64,000 nucleotides of DNA from Caldisphaera sp046536515 (GCF_046536515.1 NZ_JAWDMQ010000001.1:1-64000), one strand, 5' to 3'. Positions 25,700 through 34,693 are shown, counted from the stretch's first letter. Made by a program: numbers and translations. The notes: generated by a model from the sequence alone, not told the origin.

Positions 25700-27202
25700 T
25701 TAAATGCTATCTACAAAATAAATTTTTCTAATTTTTTTATAGAATGCAACTTTAGAATTTACAAAATTTATTAAATCCTCTTCTTTTATTTTTCCTTTAT
25801 AATTTTCCTTTAGTACTACTTTGGCTACCGGTAAATCACCAACTTCAGGATCTTTTTCTCCAAATACATAAACTTCTTTTACAGCTTCATGTTTTAATAG
25901 CAAGCTCTCTATATCTTTTGGAAATATAGGATATGCTTTATACTTTAACATCCTTTTTTTAACTCCCTTAAAGTATAATAGTCCCTTATCATCTGATGAA
26001 ACTAAATCGCCTGTTTTTAGAAAACCTTTATAAAACGCTTTATTAGTTTCTTCGGGATCTTCATATCCCTTCATTATCCAAGGAGCTTTAATTAAAAGCT
26101 CTCCAGTTTCTCCTTGCTTCACTTCTTTTTCTGGGTTATTCGGATCAACTATTTTTATTTCAACACCATATATTGGTAATCCTAAAGTACCTTTAACTTC
26201 ATATAATTCCTTCGGCTGATACGTTACTGTCCAAGATTCCGTCATACCATAGAATTGGACTAAAGGTGAACCAAATACCTTTACAAACTTTTCCTGCGTT
26301 TCTGGCTTTAATGGAGCTCCACCAGAAAGGCCTAGCTTAATAGTATTTCTAAAATCTTCATTAGATTTTTCTATAGTTTCTATGAGAGAATCAAAAGACA
26401 TAGGGGCAGCAGACATAAAGTTTATATTTAAATTTTTTATTGAATTTTTTACTAATTCTGGATCCCATCTTTGAACCATAATTGCCGTTCCGCCATTAAA
26501 TAATGGAGTTAAAAGGCTTATTTGTAACCCTAATACATGGGTTATTGGGGCTATAACAAGTGAATTGGGTTTAAAATCAAACGAAATCGTTTTAGATAAT
26601 GCTTGAACAGCATATGATAAACCCTTATAAGTATGGTAAGTTTGCATAGTCCTTCCTGCTATGCCTGCATAATACATTATTACTGAAACGTTATCTAAAT
26701 TTATTATTTTATTCTCATTATTATTAACATTGCTCTTAATAATGTCCTTTAAATAAAAAACTTTGGGTAATTCGTTATCTTCTTTAACCTGACCATCTAA
26801 TACTAACACTTCATTTATACCTGAATCCTTAAGAGTTTTTCCCTCCCTTTCAAAAAATTGCCAAGATATTAAAGCATATTTTATATTTTTTCCTTCAATT
26901 TCTAATTTTAAATCTTCAGAAATTGTTAAAGGATCTACCAATACAGCCATATTTCCGCTTTTCATTATACCTAATAATCCGATAACTGCATCAATCGTGT
27001 TATGGGCTGCAAATAATATTTGAGATTCTCTAAACCCTTTTTCTAATAAAAAACTAGATATCTTATCAGATAAGTATTTTAAATTATGGTTTGTAATGCA
27101 ATGATAATTTTCAAGCTGTATTATGCTACATTTATCATGTTCTTCCTCTGATAATTCATCGAAAAATTGAAATATTGGTTTATTAATAAAAAATTGATTC
27201 AT
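25700..27202 (-). CDS. AMP-binding ligase-like protein, probably catalytically dead
   Basis: Clearly an ANL-superfamily protein (500 residues; GGAPLKPETQEKFVKVFG, YGMTESWTVTYQP, LIKAPWIMKGYEDPEE, GFLKTGDLVSSD). The P-loop position reads YYAGIAGRTMQTYHTYKG instead of the usual YTSGTTGxPKG, so the Ser/Thr/Gly/Lys set is lost. The chain also ends at KKIRKIYFVDSI, just before the expected SGKI segment with the catalytic lysine. It is therefore unlikely to form acyl-adenylates and may bind acyl groups or be a decaying copy. It lies 18 bases downstream of another ligase in the same operon. Confidence 0.75.
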   Translation of the reverse strand: MNQFFINKPIFQFFDELSEEEHDKCSIIQLENYHCITNHNLKYLSDKISSFLLEKGFRESQILFAAHNTIDAVIGLLGIMKSGNMAVLVDPLTISEDLKLEIEGKNIKYALISWQFFEREGKTLKDSGINEVLVLDGQVKEDNELPKVFYLKDIIKSNVNNNENKIINLDNVSVIMYYAGIAGRTMQTYHTYKGLSYAVQALSKTISFDFKPNSLVIAPITHVLGLQISLLTPLFNGGTAIMVQRWDPELVKNSIKNLNINFMSAAPMSFDSLIETIEKSNEDFRNTIKLGLSGGAPLKPETQEKFVKVFGSPLVQFYGMTESWTVTYQPKELYEVKGTLGLPIYGVEIKIVDPNNPEKEVKQGETGELLIKAPWIMKGYEDPEETNKAFYKGFLKTGDLVSSDDKGLLYFKGVKKRMLKYKAYPIFPKDIESLLLKHEAVKEVYVFGEKDPEVGDLPVAKVVLKENYKGKIKEEDLINFVNSKVAFYKKIRKIYFVDSI

Positions 27203-27220
27203 AAATTATAAATCACCATT

Positions 27221-29119
27221 TCAGCTACCACTCATCGCTTTTTTAAATTCTTCGTATCTTTTTCTTAAATCTTCAAAAGCTACTGGATCGTCAAGCGTTG
27301 ATAAATCTCCTAAAGGCTCGTTTCTAACAGTTGCTCTTAATAATCTTCTCATAATTTTACCACTCTTTGTCTTTGGTAACTTGTTAACAAAAACAATGTA
27401 ATCTATTATAAAGCCAGAGTTCTTTGCATATTCTTTTAATTGATTAGATAACTTTTCATCTGGTGTATAACCTTTTCTGGGGACAACAAATAGCAATAAT
27501 TTTTCTCCTTTTCCTTCAAACGATGGCATGCTTGTTGCTGCAACTTCAGCAACTGCTTGATGGTTTCCTATTAAGCTTTCAACTTCCATAGTACCTACTC
27601 TTTCACCACCTGGTTTCAGAACGTCATCAGCTCTACCTAATACAAACAAATACCCATCTGAATCCATGTACCCATAGTCTCCAAAGAATACGTAACCTGG
27701 GAATCTTGATGTATAGACTTTACTATATCTTTCCAAATTTGGATCATTCCACATTTTTCCTAATGCTGGAGAATAAGGTTTCAATACTATATAACCTTTT
27801 TTACCTGGAGGTAATGGAGTTCCATCATCATCAACTATTACTACTTTACTTAATGGAAATTCAATACCTGCAGAACCTGGCTTAAACGGTATTTCTCCTA
27901 TTCCGTAAGGAGTTGCTGCTGCAGGTGATAAATGCTCTGTAAACCAATAAGCATCACCTATATATACATCAGGCAATTGTTCTCTAAACCAATTAAAGAA
28001 TCCTACATTTAAAGTTTCCCCGGTATTGAGAACTATTCTAAGTGATGATGTATCTCCGGCTTTAACTGATTCTTCTCCTAAGCTCTTTAATGCATAAAGT
28101 GAGGTAGTTGATTGCCATACTAAGGATACATTAAACCTCTCTACAATTCTAGACCACAAATCCGGTTTAGCTCCAATATAGCCTTCAAATAAAACTGAAG
28201 TGATTCCGGAAACTGGAGCTGTGTAAAGGTTTGCCATAGGCCATACCGGCCAACCTAATGCCGAAACAGTCCACCAAACATCATTAGGTCTCAAATCATA
28301 TAATCCTCTAAAGGTCCAATTTAATGATAATGGGTATCCTATTTGTGTTTGTGTAATTCCTTTAGGCTTTCCGGTCGTACCGCTAGTATAGTAAATTGTT
28401 CCTACTTCATTAGCTTCTACTGGTTCTGGAGGAACGTAAACTTTACCTTTAGGAGCTATATCCTCGTAAACAATATCTCTATTTTGTTTTAATGAAAAGT
28501 TTGTAAAACCTCTGCTAACAACTAAAACTTTTTCTATAGGCAAGTTAAATTTATTAGCAACATTATCAAAGTAGTTCTTGATATTAATTTCTGAACCTGC
28601 GTTTATAGTATTACCAAATACAACAGCATATTTTGATCCTGTATCAACAAATCTGGTTGCAATTATTTCATCAGTTAAACCGACATAATGTATTACAGCT
28701 ATAGCTCCTAACCTATGAACAGCAAGTCCAAATATAACTGCCTCTGGAGAACTAGCCATGAGCATTGATACAGTATCTCCATGTTTTACTCCCATTTCTT
28801 TTAAAACATAAGCTGCCCTGTTTACCTCATAATATAAATCTTGATATGTAATGGATTTTGTATTTCCCTTCTCGTCCATCCAATAAAATATTACTTTGTT
28901 TGCTTCATTAGGCAAATGCCTATCAACAGCATTATATGCTAAGTTTGAAATTCCCCCAACAAACCACTTTTCAAAAGGTGGTGTTCCTTCCAAAATTTTT
29001 ACTGGCTCTTTAAACCAAGTCATTAAATTCATTCTGTCGCGCCAAAATTTCTCCGGATTTTCTAACCCCTCTTGGTTCATTTTCCTTATTTTTTTATAAG
29101 AAAATAACTCCCCTTCCAC
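27221..29119 (-). CDS. Acetyl-CoA synthetase-like acyl-CoA ligase
   Basis: A 632-residue AMP-forming ligase of the acetyl/propionyl/acetoacetyl-CoA synthetase branch. It has the ACS-type N-terminal region (FEKWFVGGISNLAYNAVDRHL), P-loop YYTSGTTGKPKGITQTQ, GYVFFGDYGYMDSDGYLFVLGRADDVLKPGGERVG and the C-terminal KTKSGKIMRRLLR with the catalytic Lys. The usual DTWWQTE acyl-pocket segment is altered to GDAYWFTEHLS, so the substrate may be larger than acetate. The start is GTG 29119, with AAGGTGA six bases upstream, a TATA-like box at 29159-29170 and an inverted repeat further upstream. Confidence 0.82.
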   Translation of the reverse strand: MEGELFSYKKIRKMNQEGLENPEKFWRDRMNLMTWFKEPVKILEGTPPFEKWFVGGISNLAYNAVDRHLPNEANKVIFYWMDEKGNTKSITYQDLYYEVNRAAYVLKEMGVKHGDTVSMLMASSPEAVIFGLAVHRLGAIAVIHYVGLTDEIIATRFVDTGSKYAVVFGNTINAGSEINIKNYFDNVANKFNLPIEKVLVVSRGFTNFSLKQNRDIVYEDIAPKGKVYVPPEPVEANEVGTIYYTSGTTGKPKGITQTQIGYPLSLNWTFRGLYDLRPNDVWWTVSALGWPVWPMANLYTAPVSGITSVLFEGYIGAKPDLWSRIVERFNVSLVWQSTTSLYALKSLGEESVKAGDTSSLRIVLNTGETLNVGFFNWFREQLPDVYIGDAYWFTEHLSPAAATPYGIGEIPFKPGSAGIEFPLSKVVIVDDDGTPLPPGKKGYIVLKPYSPALGKMWNDPNLERYSKVYTSRFPGYVFFGDYGYMDSDGYLFVLGRADDVLKPGGERVGTMEVESLIGNHQAVAEVAATSMPSFEGKGEKLLLFVVPRKGYTPDEKLSNQLKEYAKNSGFIIDYIVFVNKLPKTKSGKIMRRLLRATVRNEPLGDLSTLDDPVAFEDLRKRYEEFKKAMSGS

Positions 29120-29183
29120 CTATTTTCACCTTGTACACATTATAGTATTTGATCTTGAATATTTAAATTTTCCCACATAGTTC

Positions 29184-29210
29184 CTACTATACAAATTGCT
29201 TATATAGTAG
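29184..29210. promoter_or_regulatory. Inverted repeat upstream of the ligase operon promoter
   Basis: CTACTATA (29184-29191) and TATAGTAG (29203-29210) form a perfect 8-base dyad with an 11-base spacer. It sits 14 bases upstream of the TATA-like stretch for the leftward ligase operon that starts at 29119. Size and position suit a dimeric regulator. No regulator gene for it is seen in the window. Confidence 0.4.
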
Positions 29211-29266
29211 ATTTAGAAATTAATAATAATTAAAAAATAAATATAGCATAATAAAAATTAAATAAA

Positions 29267-29722
29267 TTAACTTAATTCAAAATATTTTATATCGTTTATA
29301 GTTCCTTTTCTTTCATTAGTTGGCCTAAATACAGGCTTTAGCTTTATACCAATTTCTAGCTTATCTAACGGCACGTTTAATAGGTGTATTAATCCTGTTT
29401 CTGCGTTTTTAGGTTTAACTACACCTACTATTCTGGGACTAGATAAATTATTTTTGTACATATCTTGGTATACTATTGTATATGAAACTAAGATCCATTC
29501 ATCATTTATTTCTACTAGTTCTCCTTGAGTGAAATCAGGGCAAAACGTTTTTGGAGGGACATATATTTTATCATGGCATTTCATACCAAGTATTTTTCCT
29601 TCCTTTAATCCTTTAGCGAATTCTAGTCCATGAATACCTGGTGTATATACATATTTTTCAACTTCTTGTTCTCCTGGAAATATAACTAAATCCTCCATCC
29701 TATTTCTTTTATCATAACTCAT
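29267..29722 (-). CDS. DUF35 OB-fold protein with degenerate zinc ribbon
   Basis: A 151-residue DUF35 protein, the kind that partners thiolase-superfamily enzymes. The N-terminal rubredoxin-like zinc site is damaged: GMKCHDKIYVPPKTFCPDF keeps one Cys of each CxxC pair, compared with the intact GRKCPKCGRIFVPPRSYCEWC of the neighbour at 29734. The OB-fold portion (EWILVSYTIVYQDM...PRIVGVVKP...LLNVPLDKLEIGIKLKPVF) is retained. It probably binds the acyl-CoA end of a partner enzyme. It lies 11 bases downstream of the other DUF35 gene, forming one operon with both thiolase-like genes. Confidence 0.75.
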   Translation of the reverse strand: MSYDKRNRMEDLVIFPGEQEVEKYVYTPGIHGLEFAKGLKEGKILGMKCHDKIYVPPKTFCPDFTQGELVEINDEWILVSYTIVYQDMYKNNLSSPRIVGVVKPKNAETGLIHLLNVPLDKLEIGIKLKPVFRPTNERKGTINDIKYFELS

Positions 29723-29733
29723 ATCATATCACC

Positions 29734-30273
29734 TCATAATGGCTCAAAACATTCTATATCTAATATGCTTCCCGTTCTTTCCTCTTTAGGTTTCCACTTC
29801 ACTTTAACTTTCATGCCTATGGCTTTTCCGCTTATTACATCTTGAGGATCAACGCATATTTTATGGAAAAGTCCTGCAAATTCATATTCTCCATCTCTGT
29901 AACCAGGAACATCAAGTTTTATAGTTCCTACAACTTCAGGCTTTTCTATTTTTTCTCTTTTTGTAGATATATAAGTAATTACAGCTGTGTGAATTTCTCC
30001 TGTTTGGGGCACTTCGACCCATTCGTTTGTTGCAACATGGCACCACTCGCAATAAGACCTTGGAGGTACAAATATTCTACCGCACTTTGGACATTTCCTT
30101 CCTAATATTTTTCCTTCTTTTAATCCCTGTAAGAACTTCGATATTGTTGTTCCAGCTGCAAAATCATATTTTGCTTGAGGCATATCTTCAACTAGACCTA
30201 TAAGGGAATACATCTCATTTTCTTTAAGTTTTATTCCAGGTAACTTATTTATCTTAGAGCTCATATCATACAC
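29734..30273 (-). CDS. DUF35 protein with intact zinc ribbon and OB fold
   Basis: A 179-residue protein with an N-terminal helix pair, a four-cysteine zinc ribbon (KCPKCGRIFVPPRSYCEWC near residues 58-76) and an OB-fold (GEIHTAVITYIS...KPEVVGTIKLDVPG...FAGLFHKI). In archaeal and actinobacterial systems such proteins form complexes with thiolase-superfamily enzymes and shape the CoA-substrate site. The gene is 3 bases downstream of a thiolase-like gene, so a complex with it is likely. The partner specificity relative to the second DUF35 gene is unknown. Confidence 0.82.
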   Translation of the reverse strand: MYDMSSKINKLPGIKLKENEMYSLIGLVEDMPQAKYDFAAGTTISKFLQGLKEGKILGRKCPKCGRIFVPPRSYCEWCHVATNEWVEVPQTGEIHTAVITYISTKREKIEKPEVVGTIKLDVPGYRDGEYEFAGLFHKICVDPQDVISGKAIGMKVKVKWKPKEERTGSILDIECFEPL

Positions 30274-30276
30274 CCC

Positions 30277-31464
30277 CTAATTACTTAAAACTATAACTGT
30301 ACCAGCTTGCATGAGATCTCCCCAGGCATTCGCAACAGCTTTATGAACCGGCTTCTTAACTTGTCTTTTTCCAGCTTCGTATCTAAGTTGCCAGAAAAGC
30401 TCTGCAACTTTCATTGTTCCAGCGGCAGCTATTGGATTTCCGACACCTAATAATCCTCCACTTGGACTTGTTGGTAGTTCTCCGTCTCTATTAAAATATC
30501 CTTCCTTGACTAGTTTCCATGCTTCGCACGGTCTAGCAAGCATTAAACCTTCTATATGATGTAACTCCTTATAATCGAATGGATCGTATGGTTCAGCAAC
30601 GTCTATTTCTTTCCATGGCCTTTCAATTCCAGCCATCTTATATGCCATTCTTGCTGCATGGTTTAGGTATCTTGGAAATGCAAGTTCTCTATTATACCAA
30701 TGCTGATTTTCAAGCGTAAATCCTATACCATCTACCCAAACTGGGGTATCTGTTATTTCTCTGGCAACATTTTCTGACGTCATTACTAAAGCAGCTGCTC
30801 CATCTGTAACAGGTGAAACATCTAATAGATTAACTGGCCATACTAAGGTTTCACTCTTTAAAACATCATCTACAGTTATATTTGCAGCCGTCAATGCGGC
30901 AGGATGATCCAATGCATTTCTTTTGTTTTTAACGCTAACAAGGGCAATATCTTCTTTTTTAGCGCCACACTTAGCCATATATCTCCTCATTTCCATTGCG
31001 AATATCCAGATTAAATTAGGTCCCAGCGGTCTTTCAATAATTGGATCCCATATATACTTGAAAACGTATTGTGGATGCGGATGGGCTGGACTCATTTTTT
31101 CTTCAGCAATAACCAAAACTTTCTTGCAGACACCGCTAGCTATATGCCAATATCCTGACTCTGGGACAAAAACTCCAGTGCCTCCTCCAACATATACTCT
31201 AGTCATGGGTTTATTGATTGCTCCAGATCCATCCGCTAAGTATTCTCCTTTAAAGTGCATTCCATCAAATGTATCAGGAGCTGATCCAATAACAACACAA
31301 TCTATGTCTTTGAGAGTTAAACCTGCAGAGTCTAAAGCCATTTTTGCAGCTTCCCATGCTAGTTCTCTAGGTGTTTCTAAAGCTCTCCTCATAAATGTAG
31401 TTAGACCAGCACCTACTATTGCTACTCTATCCTTCATAAATATATTAGATCTCATCTTTCTCAC
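30277..31464 (-). CDS. Thiolase-superfamily protein (SCP2-thiolase-like), non-canonical active site
   Basis: A 395-residue thiolase fold (VAIVGAGLTTFMRR..., ELAWEAAKMALDSAGLTLKDID, TDGAAALVMTSENVA). The usual nucleophilic Cys is missing: the segment reads RVYVGGGTGVFVPESGYW. The GHP histidine is replaced (SPSGGLLGVGNPIAAAG) and the C-terminal CxG is ANAWGDLMQAG. It therefore probably does not use ordinary Cys-based thiolysis. Thiolase-fold steroid aldolases (Ltp2 type) also lack this Cys and need a DUF35 partner, so a retro-aldol or decarboxylating role is possible. It is coupled to a thiolase paralogue and two DUF35 genes. Confidence 0.75.
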   Translation of the reverse strand: MRKMRSNIFMKDRVAIVGAGLTTFMRRALETPRELAWEAAKMALDSAGLTLKDIDCVVIGSAPDTFDGMHFKGEYLADGSGAINKPMTRVYVGGGTGVFVPESGYWHIASGVCKKVLVIAEEKMSPAHPHPQYVFKYIWDPIIERPLGPNLIWIFAMEMRRYMAKCGAKKEDIALVSVKNKRNALDHPAALTAANITVDDVLKSETLVWPVNLLDVSPVTDGAAALVMTSENVAREITDTPVWVDGIGFTLENQHWYNRELAFPRYLNHAARMAYKMAGIERPWKEIDVAEPYDPFDYKELHHIEGLMLARPCEAWKLVKEGYFNRDGELPTSPSGGLLGVGNPIAAAGTMKVAELFWQLRYEAGKRQVKKPVHKAVANAWGDLMQAGTVIVLSN

Positions 31465-31465
31465 C

Positions 31466-32620
31466 TCACACCGAAAGAAGAGCTACCATACTTGTGTAAG
31501 TTGGAACCCCCCTCCATGATGCTACTAGACCTCTCCTAACATTTTTCAACTGATGATTGCCTGCTTTACCAGTTAATTGAAGATAAGCTTCTAATAGCCT
31601 GGATAACCCAGTTGCCTCTAGTTGAATTCCCATAGACAAGCTACCTCCGCTGGGATTAATTGGTAGATAGCCATCACGATTAAAGTCACCTTTTTCTAGC
31701 ATTTTATGGGCTTCACTTTCTTTAACGAGCATTGTCTCTTCTAAAGCTAATAATTCCATAAAACTAAATCTATCTTCTACTTCTGCAAAATCTACTTGTG
31801 GGTTTCCGTTAAGATTAGCCAATTTATACGCCATAATTGCTGCATTTCTAAATGACTTCATTTTTCCCCATTCATGCCATTCTGTTGCCCCTGTACCAGT
31901 TTCTGTTGAATATCCTATTCCCTCTATCCAAACTGGATTATCTGTTAATTTCTTTGCATATTCCTCGTTAGCTAAAACAAATGTTATACTAGCATCACTA
32001 AATGGAGCTATCTCATAATTTGTCATAGGATATATACTATAGTTAGATGATAATACATAATCCAAATCTAACTTTGTTGAAAAGGAAGCTCTTTCATTGC
32101 TCAATCCATTATTTTTATTTTTAACTGCAACCATAGCTAAATGTTCTCTTTTCGCGCCTGTTCTTTTCATATATGCAACAGCGTCTAAGCCTGCATAAAA
32201 TAATGGATTAACGTAATCCAAAGGCCTTACATGCAAAGGATCTAATGCAAACCTATAAATATCCTGTAAAGTCTTAATTTCGCTTGGTTTTCCATGGGAT
32301 TCTACAGATACTACATTAAAGTGACCAGTTTTGATGAGCATATATGCATGAGCTATTCCTTCTAATCCATCTCCAGCAACAGTAAAAGTTGGTCTTAATG
32401 CTCCTCCAATTGGTTCTGGGGCGAATTCATCAGCAATTGCTATTCCCTCCCACATGTCTTCTTGACAATCAACAAAGGCATCTACATCATATCTTGGATC
32501 AATTTTGGCGCTAGAATATGCTCTTGCTGATGATTCGAACATCATATCTTGAAAGGATATATCAATTGTTGTTGGCTTAAAACCATACCATCCCGCTGCG
32601 ACTATACCAACACGTGACAT
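31466..32620 (-). CDS. Thiolase-superfamily protein, second subunit, non-canonical active site
   Basis: About 384 residues from ATG 32620, which follows GGTGTG; the frame runs open further upstream without a better site. It has the thiolase fold (VGIVAAGWYGF, QDMMFESSARAYSSAKIDPR, EIAPFSDASITFVLANEEYA). The nucleophile segment is TFTVAGDGLEGIAHAYM, without Cys. The C-terminal motif reads NPSGGSLSMGIQLEATG, with no GHP His, and the final CxG is replaced by SWRG. Like its neighbour, it probably has a different chemistry or is the structural half of a heteromer. The first gene of a four-gene operon, divergent from a ligase. Confidence 0.72.
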   Translation of the reverse strand: MSRVGIVAAGWYGFKPTTIDISFQDMMFESSARAYSSAKIDPRYDVDAFVDCQEDMWEGIAIADEFAPEPIGGALRPTFTVAGDGLEGIAHAYMLIKTGHFNVVSVESHGKPSEIKTLQDIYRFALDPLHVRPLDYVNPLFYAGLDAVAYMKRTGAKREHLAMVAVKNKNNGLSNERASFSTKLDLDYVLSSNYSIYPMTNYEIAPFSDASITFVLANEEYAKKLTDNPVWIEGIGYSTETGTGATEWHEWGKMKSFRNAAIMAYKLANLNGNPQVDFAEVEDRFSFMELLALEETMLVKESEAHKMLEKGDFNRDGYLPINPSGGSLSMGIQLEATGLSRLLEAYLQLTGKAGNHQLKNVRRGLVASWRGVPTYTSMVALLSV

Positions 32621-32713
32621 TAGCACACCCATATGTATTTTGAAAAAAACTTGTATAAATACTCTGAGTATATTAGTATATATAACAGTGTACACGGAGT
32701 AAGTGGTGGGAGA
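32621..32713. promoter_or_regulatory. Divergent promoter region with central palindrome
   Basis: Between the leftward thiolase operon and the rightward ligase. TATA-like stretches are GTATTTATAC on the reverse strand (32653-32662) and TATATATAA near 32677-32685 on the forward strand. Between and overlapping them is ATACTC-T-GAGTAT (32659-32671), a perfect 6-base inverted repeat around one base. A protein bound there could control both directions at once. Identity of the regulator is unknown. Confidence 0.45.
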
Positions 32714-34693
32714 ATGGTATATATTTGGACACCTCCAAAAGAATTAAAGGATTCATCAAATGTATTTGAATTCATGCAAAAATATAATTTTGAAGATTAT
32801 GGTAGTTTAGTTAAAAAAAGCCAAGACGATTTAAAATGGTTTTGGGGTAATTTGCCAGAATGGCTAGGATTAGAATGGTTTAGAAAATTTAAAGAAGTTT
32901 ATGATACTTCTCAAGGGATCGAATGGACTAAATGGTACATAGGGGGGAAAATTAACATTTCTTATAATGCTCTTGATAGAATAATAAAAAATGGGCTAGG
33001 TAATAAAACAGCAATGATATGGTATGGAGAAGATGGGAAAGTAGTTAATTTAAGCTATATAGAAATGCTTGATAAAGTAAATAGATTATCAAATTATTTA
33101 AGTGAAATAGGTGTGAAAAAAGGTGATGTTGTATCAATTTATGCGCCATTAATGCCAGAAACTGTTATAGCTATGTATGCTTCTTTTAGAATAGGCGCTA
33201 TAGCTAACCCAATATTTAGCGGGTTTGCCCCTGACGCTGTAGCAGAAAGGATAAGGGCTGCGAACTCAAAGGTGTTGGTTACATCGGATGGATATTATAG
33301 AAAAGGAAAAATAATAGAGCTTAAAAAAAGCGCTGATGAAGCTGTTAAGAAATCTGGCGTAGATTTAAAAGTTGTTGTTGCAAAAAGATTCAATAAAATG
33401 GAGCTTCCATGGGATGAAAAAAGAGATATTTGGTTTGACTCTGCAATAAATGGAAAAAGGCCAAATTTTGAAGCGGTAGAAACAGAAGCTGAAGATCCAG
33501 CATTGCTTATGTTCACGAGCGGAACAACAGGTAATCCAAAAGGAGCTGTAATTAGCCAAATAGGGTCTATTTTGCAGCCATCAAAGGAGCATTATTTCAA
33601 CTTAGATATTAAACCTGGATCAATCAGAGATTATAATGATATATTATGGTGGATTACTGATATTGGATGGATGATGGGTCCGTGGCAAGTTATAGGAACT
33701 CAAATTTTAGGAGCAACTCATTTTTCACTTGAAGGAGCACTGGATTATCCGAGTAAAGATAAAGTATGGGACCTTATAGAAAAACTTAAAATAACGCATC
33801 TTGGATTTGCTGCAACGGCAGCAAGATTGCTAAAATCTTTTGGAAATGAAGCTTTAGAAAGCCACAATTTATCTAGCTTAAGAGCCTTCGGAAATACTGG
33901 GGAACCAATAGATGAAGACACCTGGTTCTGGGTAATGAAAGAAGTTGGTAAAGAAAAGAGGCCTTTAATTAATTTAAGCGGAGGAACAGAAATATTAGGG
34001 TGTTTTCTCTTACCATCTCCTGTTGTTAATCTTAAACCTTCAACCCTTTGGGGACCAGGTTTGGGTATGAGTGTTGACGTTTTTGATGACTATGGAAATC
34101 CTGTAAGGAATAAGCCAGGTTATCTTGTTGCAACAAAACCATCTCCAAGTATGACTAGAGGACTTTGGAAAGATCCGAAAAGATACCTAGAGACTTATTG
34201 GAGTACATTTAAAGGGGTTTGGTTCCATGGAGATTATGCGTTAATAGATGAGGATGGTCTTTGGTTTATTTTGGGGAGAGCTGATGATGTAATAAAAGTA
34301 GCAGGCAAGAGAATTGGTCCAGCAGAAGTTGAAACCATAATAAATTCGCACCAAAGCGTAGCAGAAAGCGCATGCATTGGTTACCCAGATCCTGTAAAAG
34401 GTGAAGTTATAGTTTGCTTTACAATACCTAGGCCTAATAAAGATATTACAGATAAGGAAATTAATGAAATAAAGAGTTTAGTATCGGAAAAGCTTGGAAA
34501 GCCCTTTGAACCTGAAAAAATAGTCAAGGTTAAGGATCTACCTAGAACAAGAAGTGGAAAAATTATGAGAAGAATAATAAGAGATGTAGCAAAAGAAGGA
34601 AAGGCTAGCGTATCTCCTGTAATTGAAAATCCAGATTCCATTGAGGAAGTAAAAAGAGCTGTTAATGAATTAAAAGAAATAATGAAATCGTAG
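32714..34693 (+). CDS. Acetoacetyl-/acetyl-CoA synthetase-like acyl-CoA ligase
   Basis: About 659 residues from ATG 32714 (GTGGTGGGAG upstream). Long-type ANL ligase with an ACS N-terminal region (GLEWFRKFKEVYDTSQGIEWTKWYIGGKINISYNALDR), P-loop MFTSGTTGNPKGAVISQ, GWMMGPW, NLSGGTEILGCFLL, GDYALIDEDGLWFILGRADDVIKVAGKRIG and TRSGKIMRRIIRD with the catalytic Lys. The substrate is likely a short carboxylic acid such as a hydroxy- or keto-acid, but this is inference. Divergent from the thiolase operon. Confidence 0.83.
   Translation: MVYIWTPPKELKDSSNVFEFMQKYNFEDYGSLVKKSQDDLKWFWGNLPEWLGLEWFRKFKEVYDTSQGIEWTKWYIGGKINISYNALDRIIKNGLGNKTAMIWYGEDGKVVNLSYIEMLDKVNRLSNYLSEIGVKKGDVVSIYAPLMPETVIAMYASFRIGAIANPIFSGFAPDAVAERIRAANSKVLVTSDGYYRKGKIIELKKSADEAVKKSGVDLKVVVAKRFNKMELPWDEKRDIWFDSAINGKRPNFEAVETEAEDPALLMFTSGTTGNPKGAVISQIGSILQPSKEHYFNLDIKPGSIRDYNDILWWITDIGWMMGPWQVIGTQILGATHFSLEGALDYPSKDKVWDLIEKLKITHLGFAATAARLLKSFGNEALESHNLSSLRAFGNTGEPIDEDTWFWVMKEVGKEKRPLINLSGGTEILGCFLLPSPVVNLKPSTLWGPGLGMSVDVFDDYGNPVRNKPGYLVATKPSPSMTRGLWKDPKRYLETYWSTFKGVWFHGDYALIDEDGLWFILGRADDVIKVAGKRIGPAEVETIINSHQSVAESACIGYPDPVKGEVIVCFTIPRPNKDITDKEINEIKSLVSEKLGKPFEPEKIVKVKDLPRTRSGKIMRRIIRDVAKEGKASVSPVIENPDSIEEVKRAVNELKEIMKS

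Noticed and set aside
30923..31519. A 198-codon forward frame opposite the thiolase-like gene
   Set aside because: Long only because the opposite strand is coding; composition is biased and no ribosome-binding site or known motif is seen.
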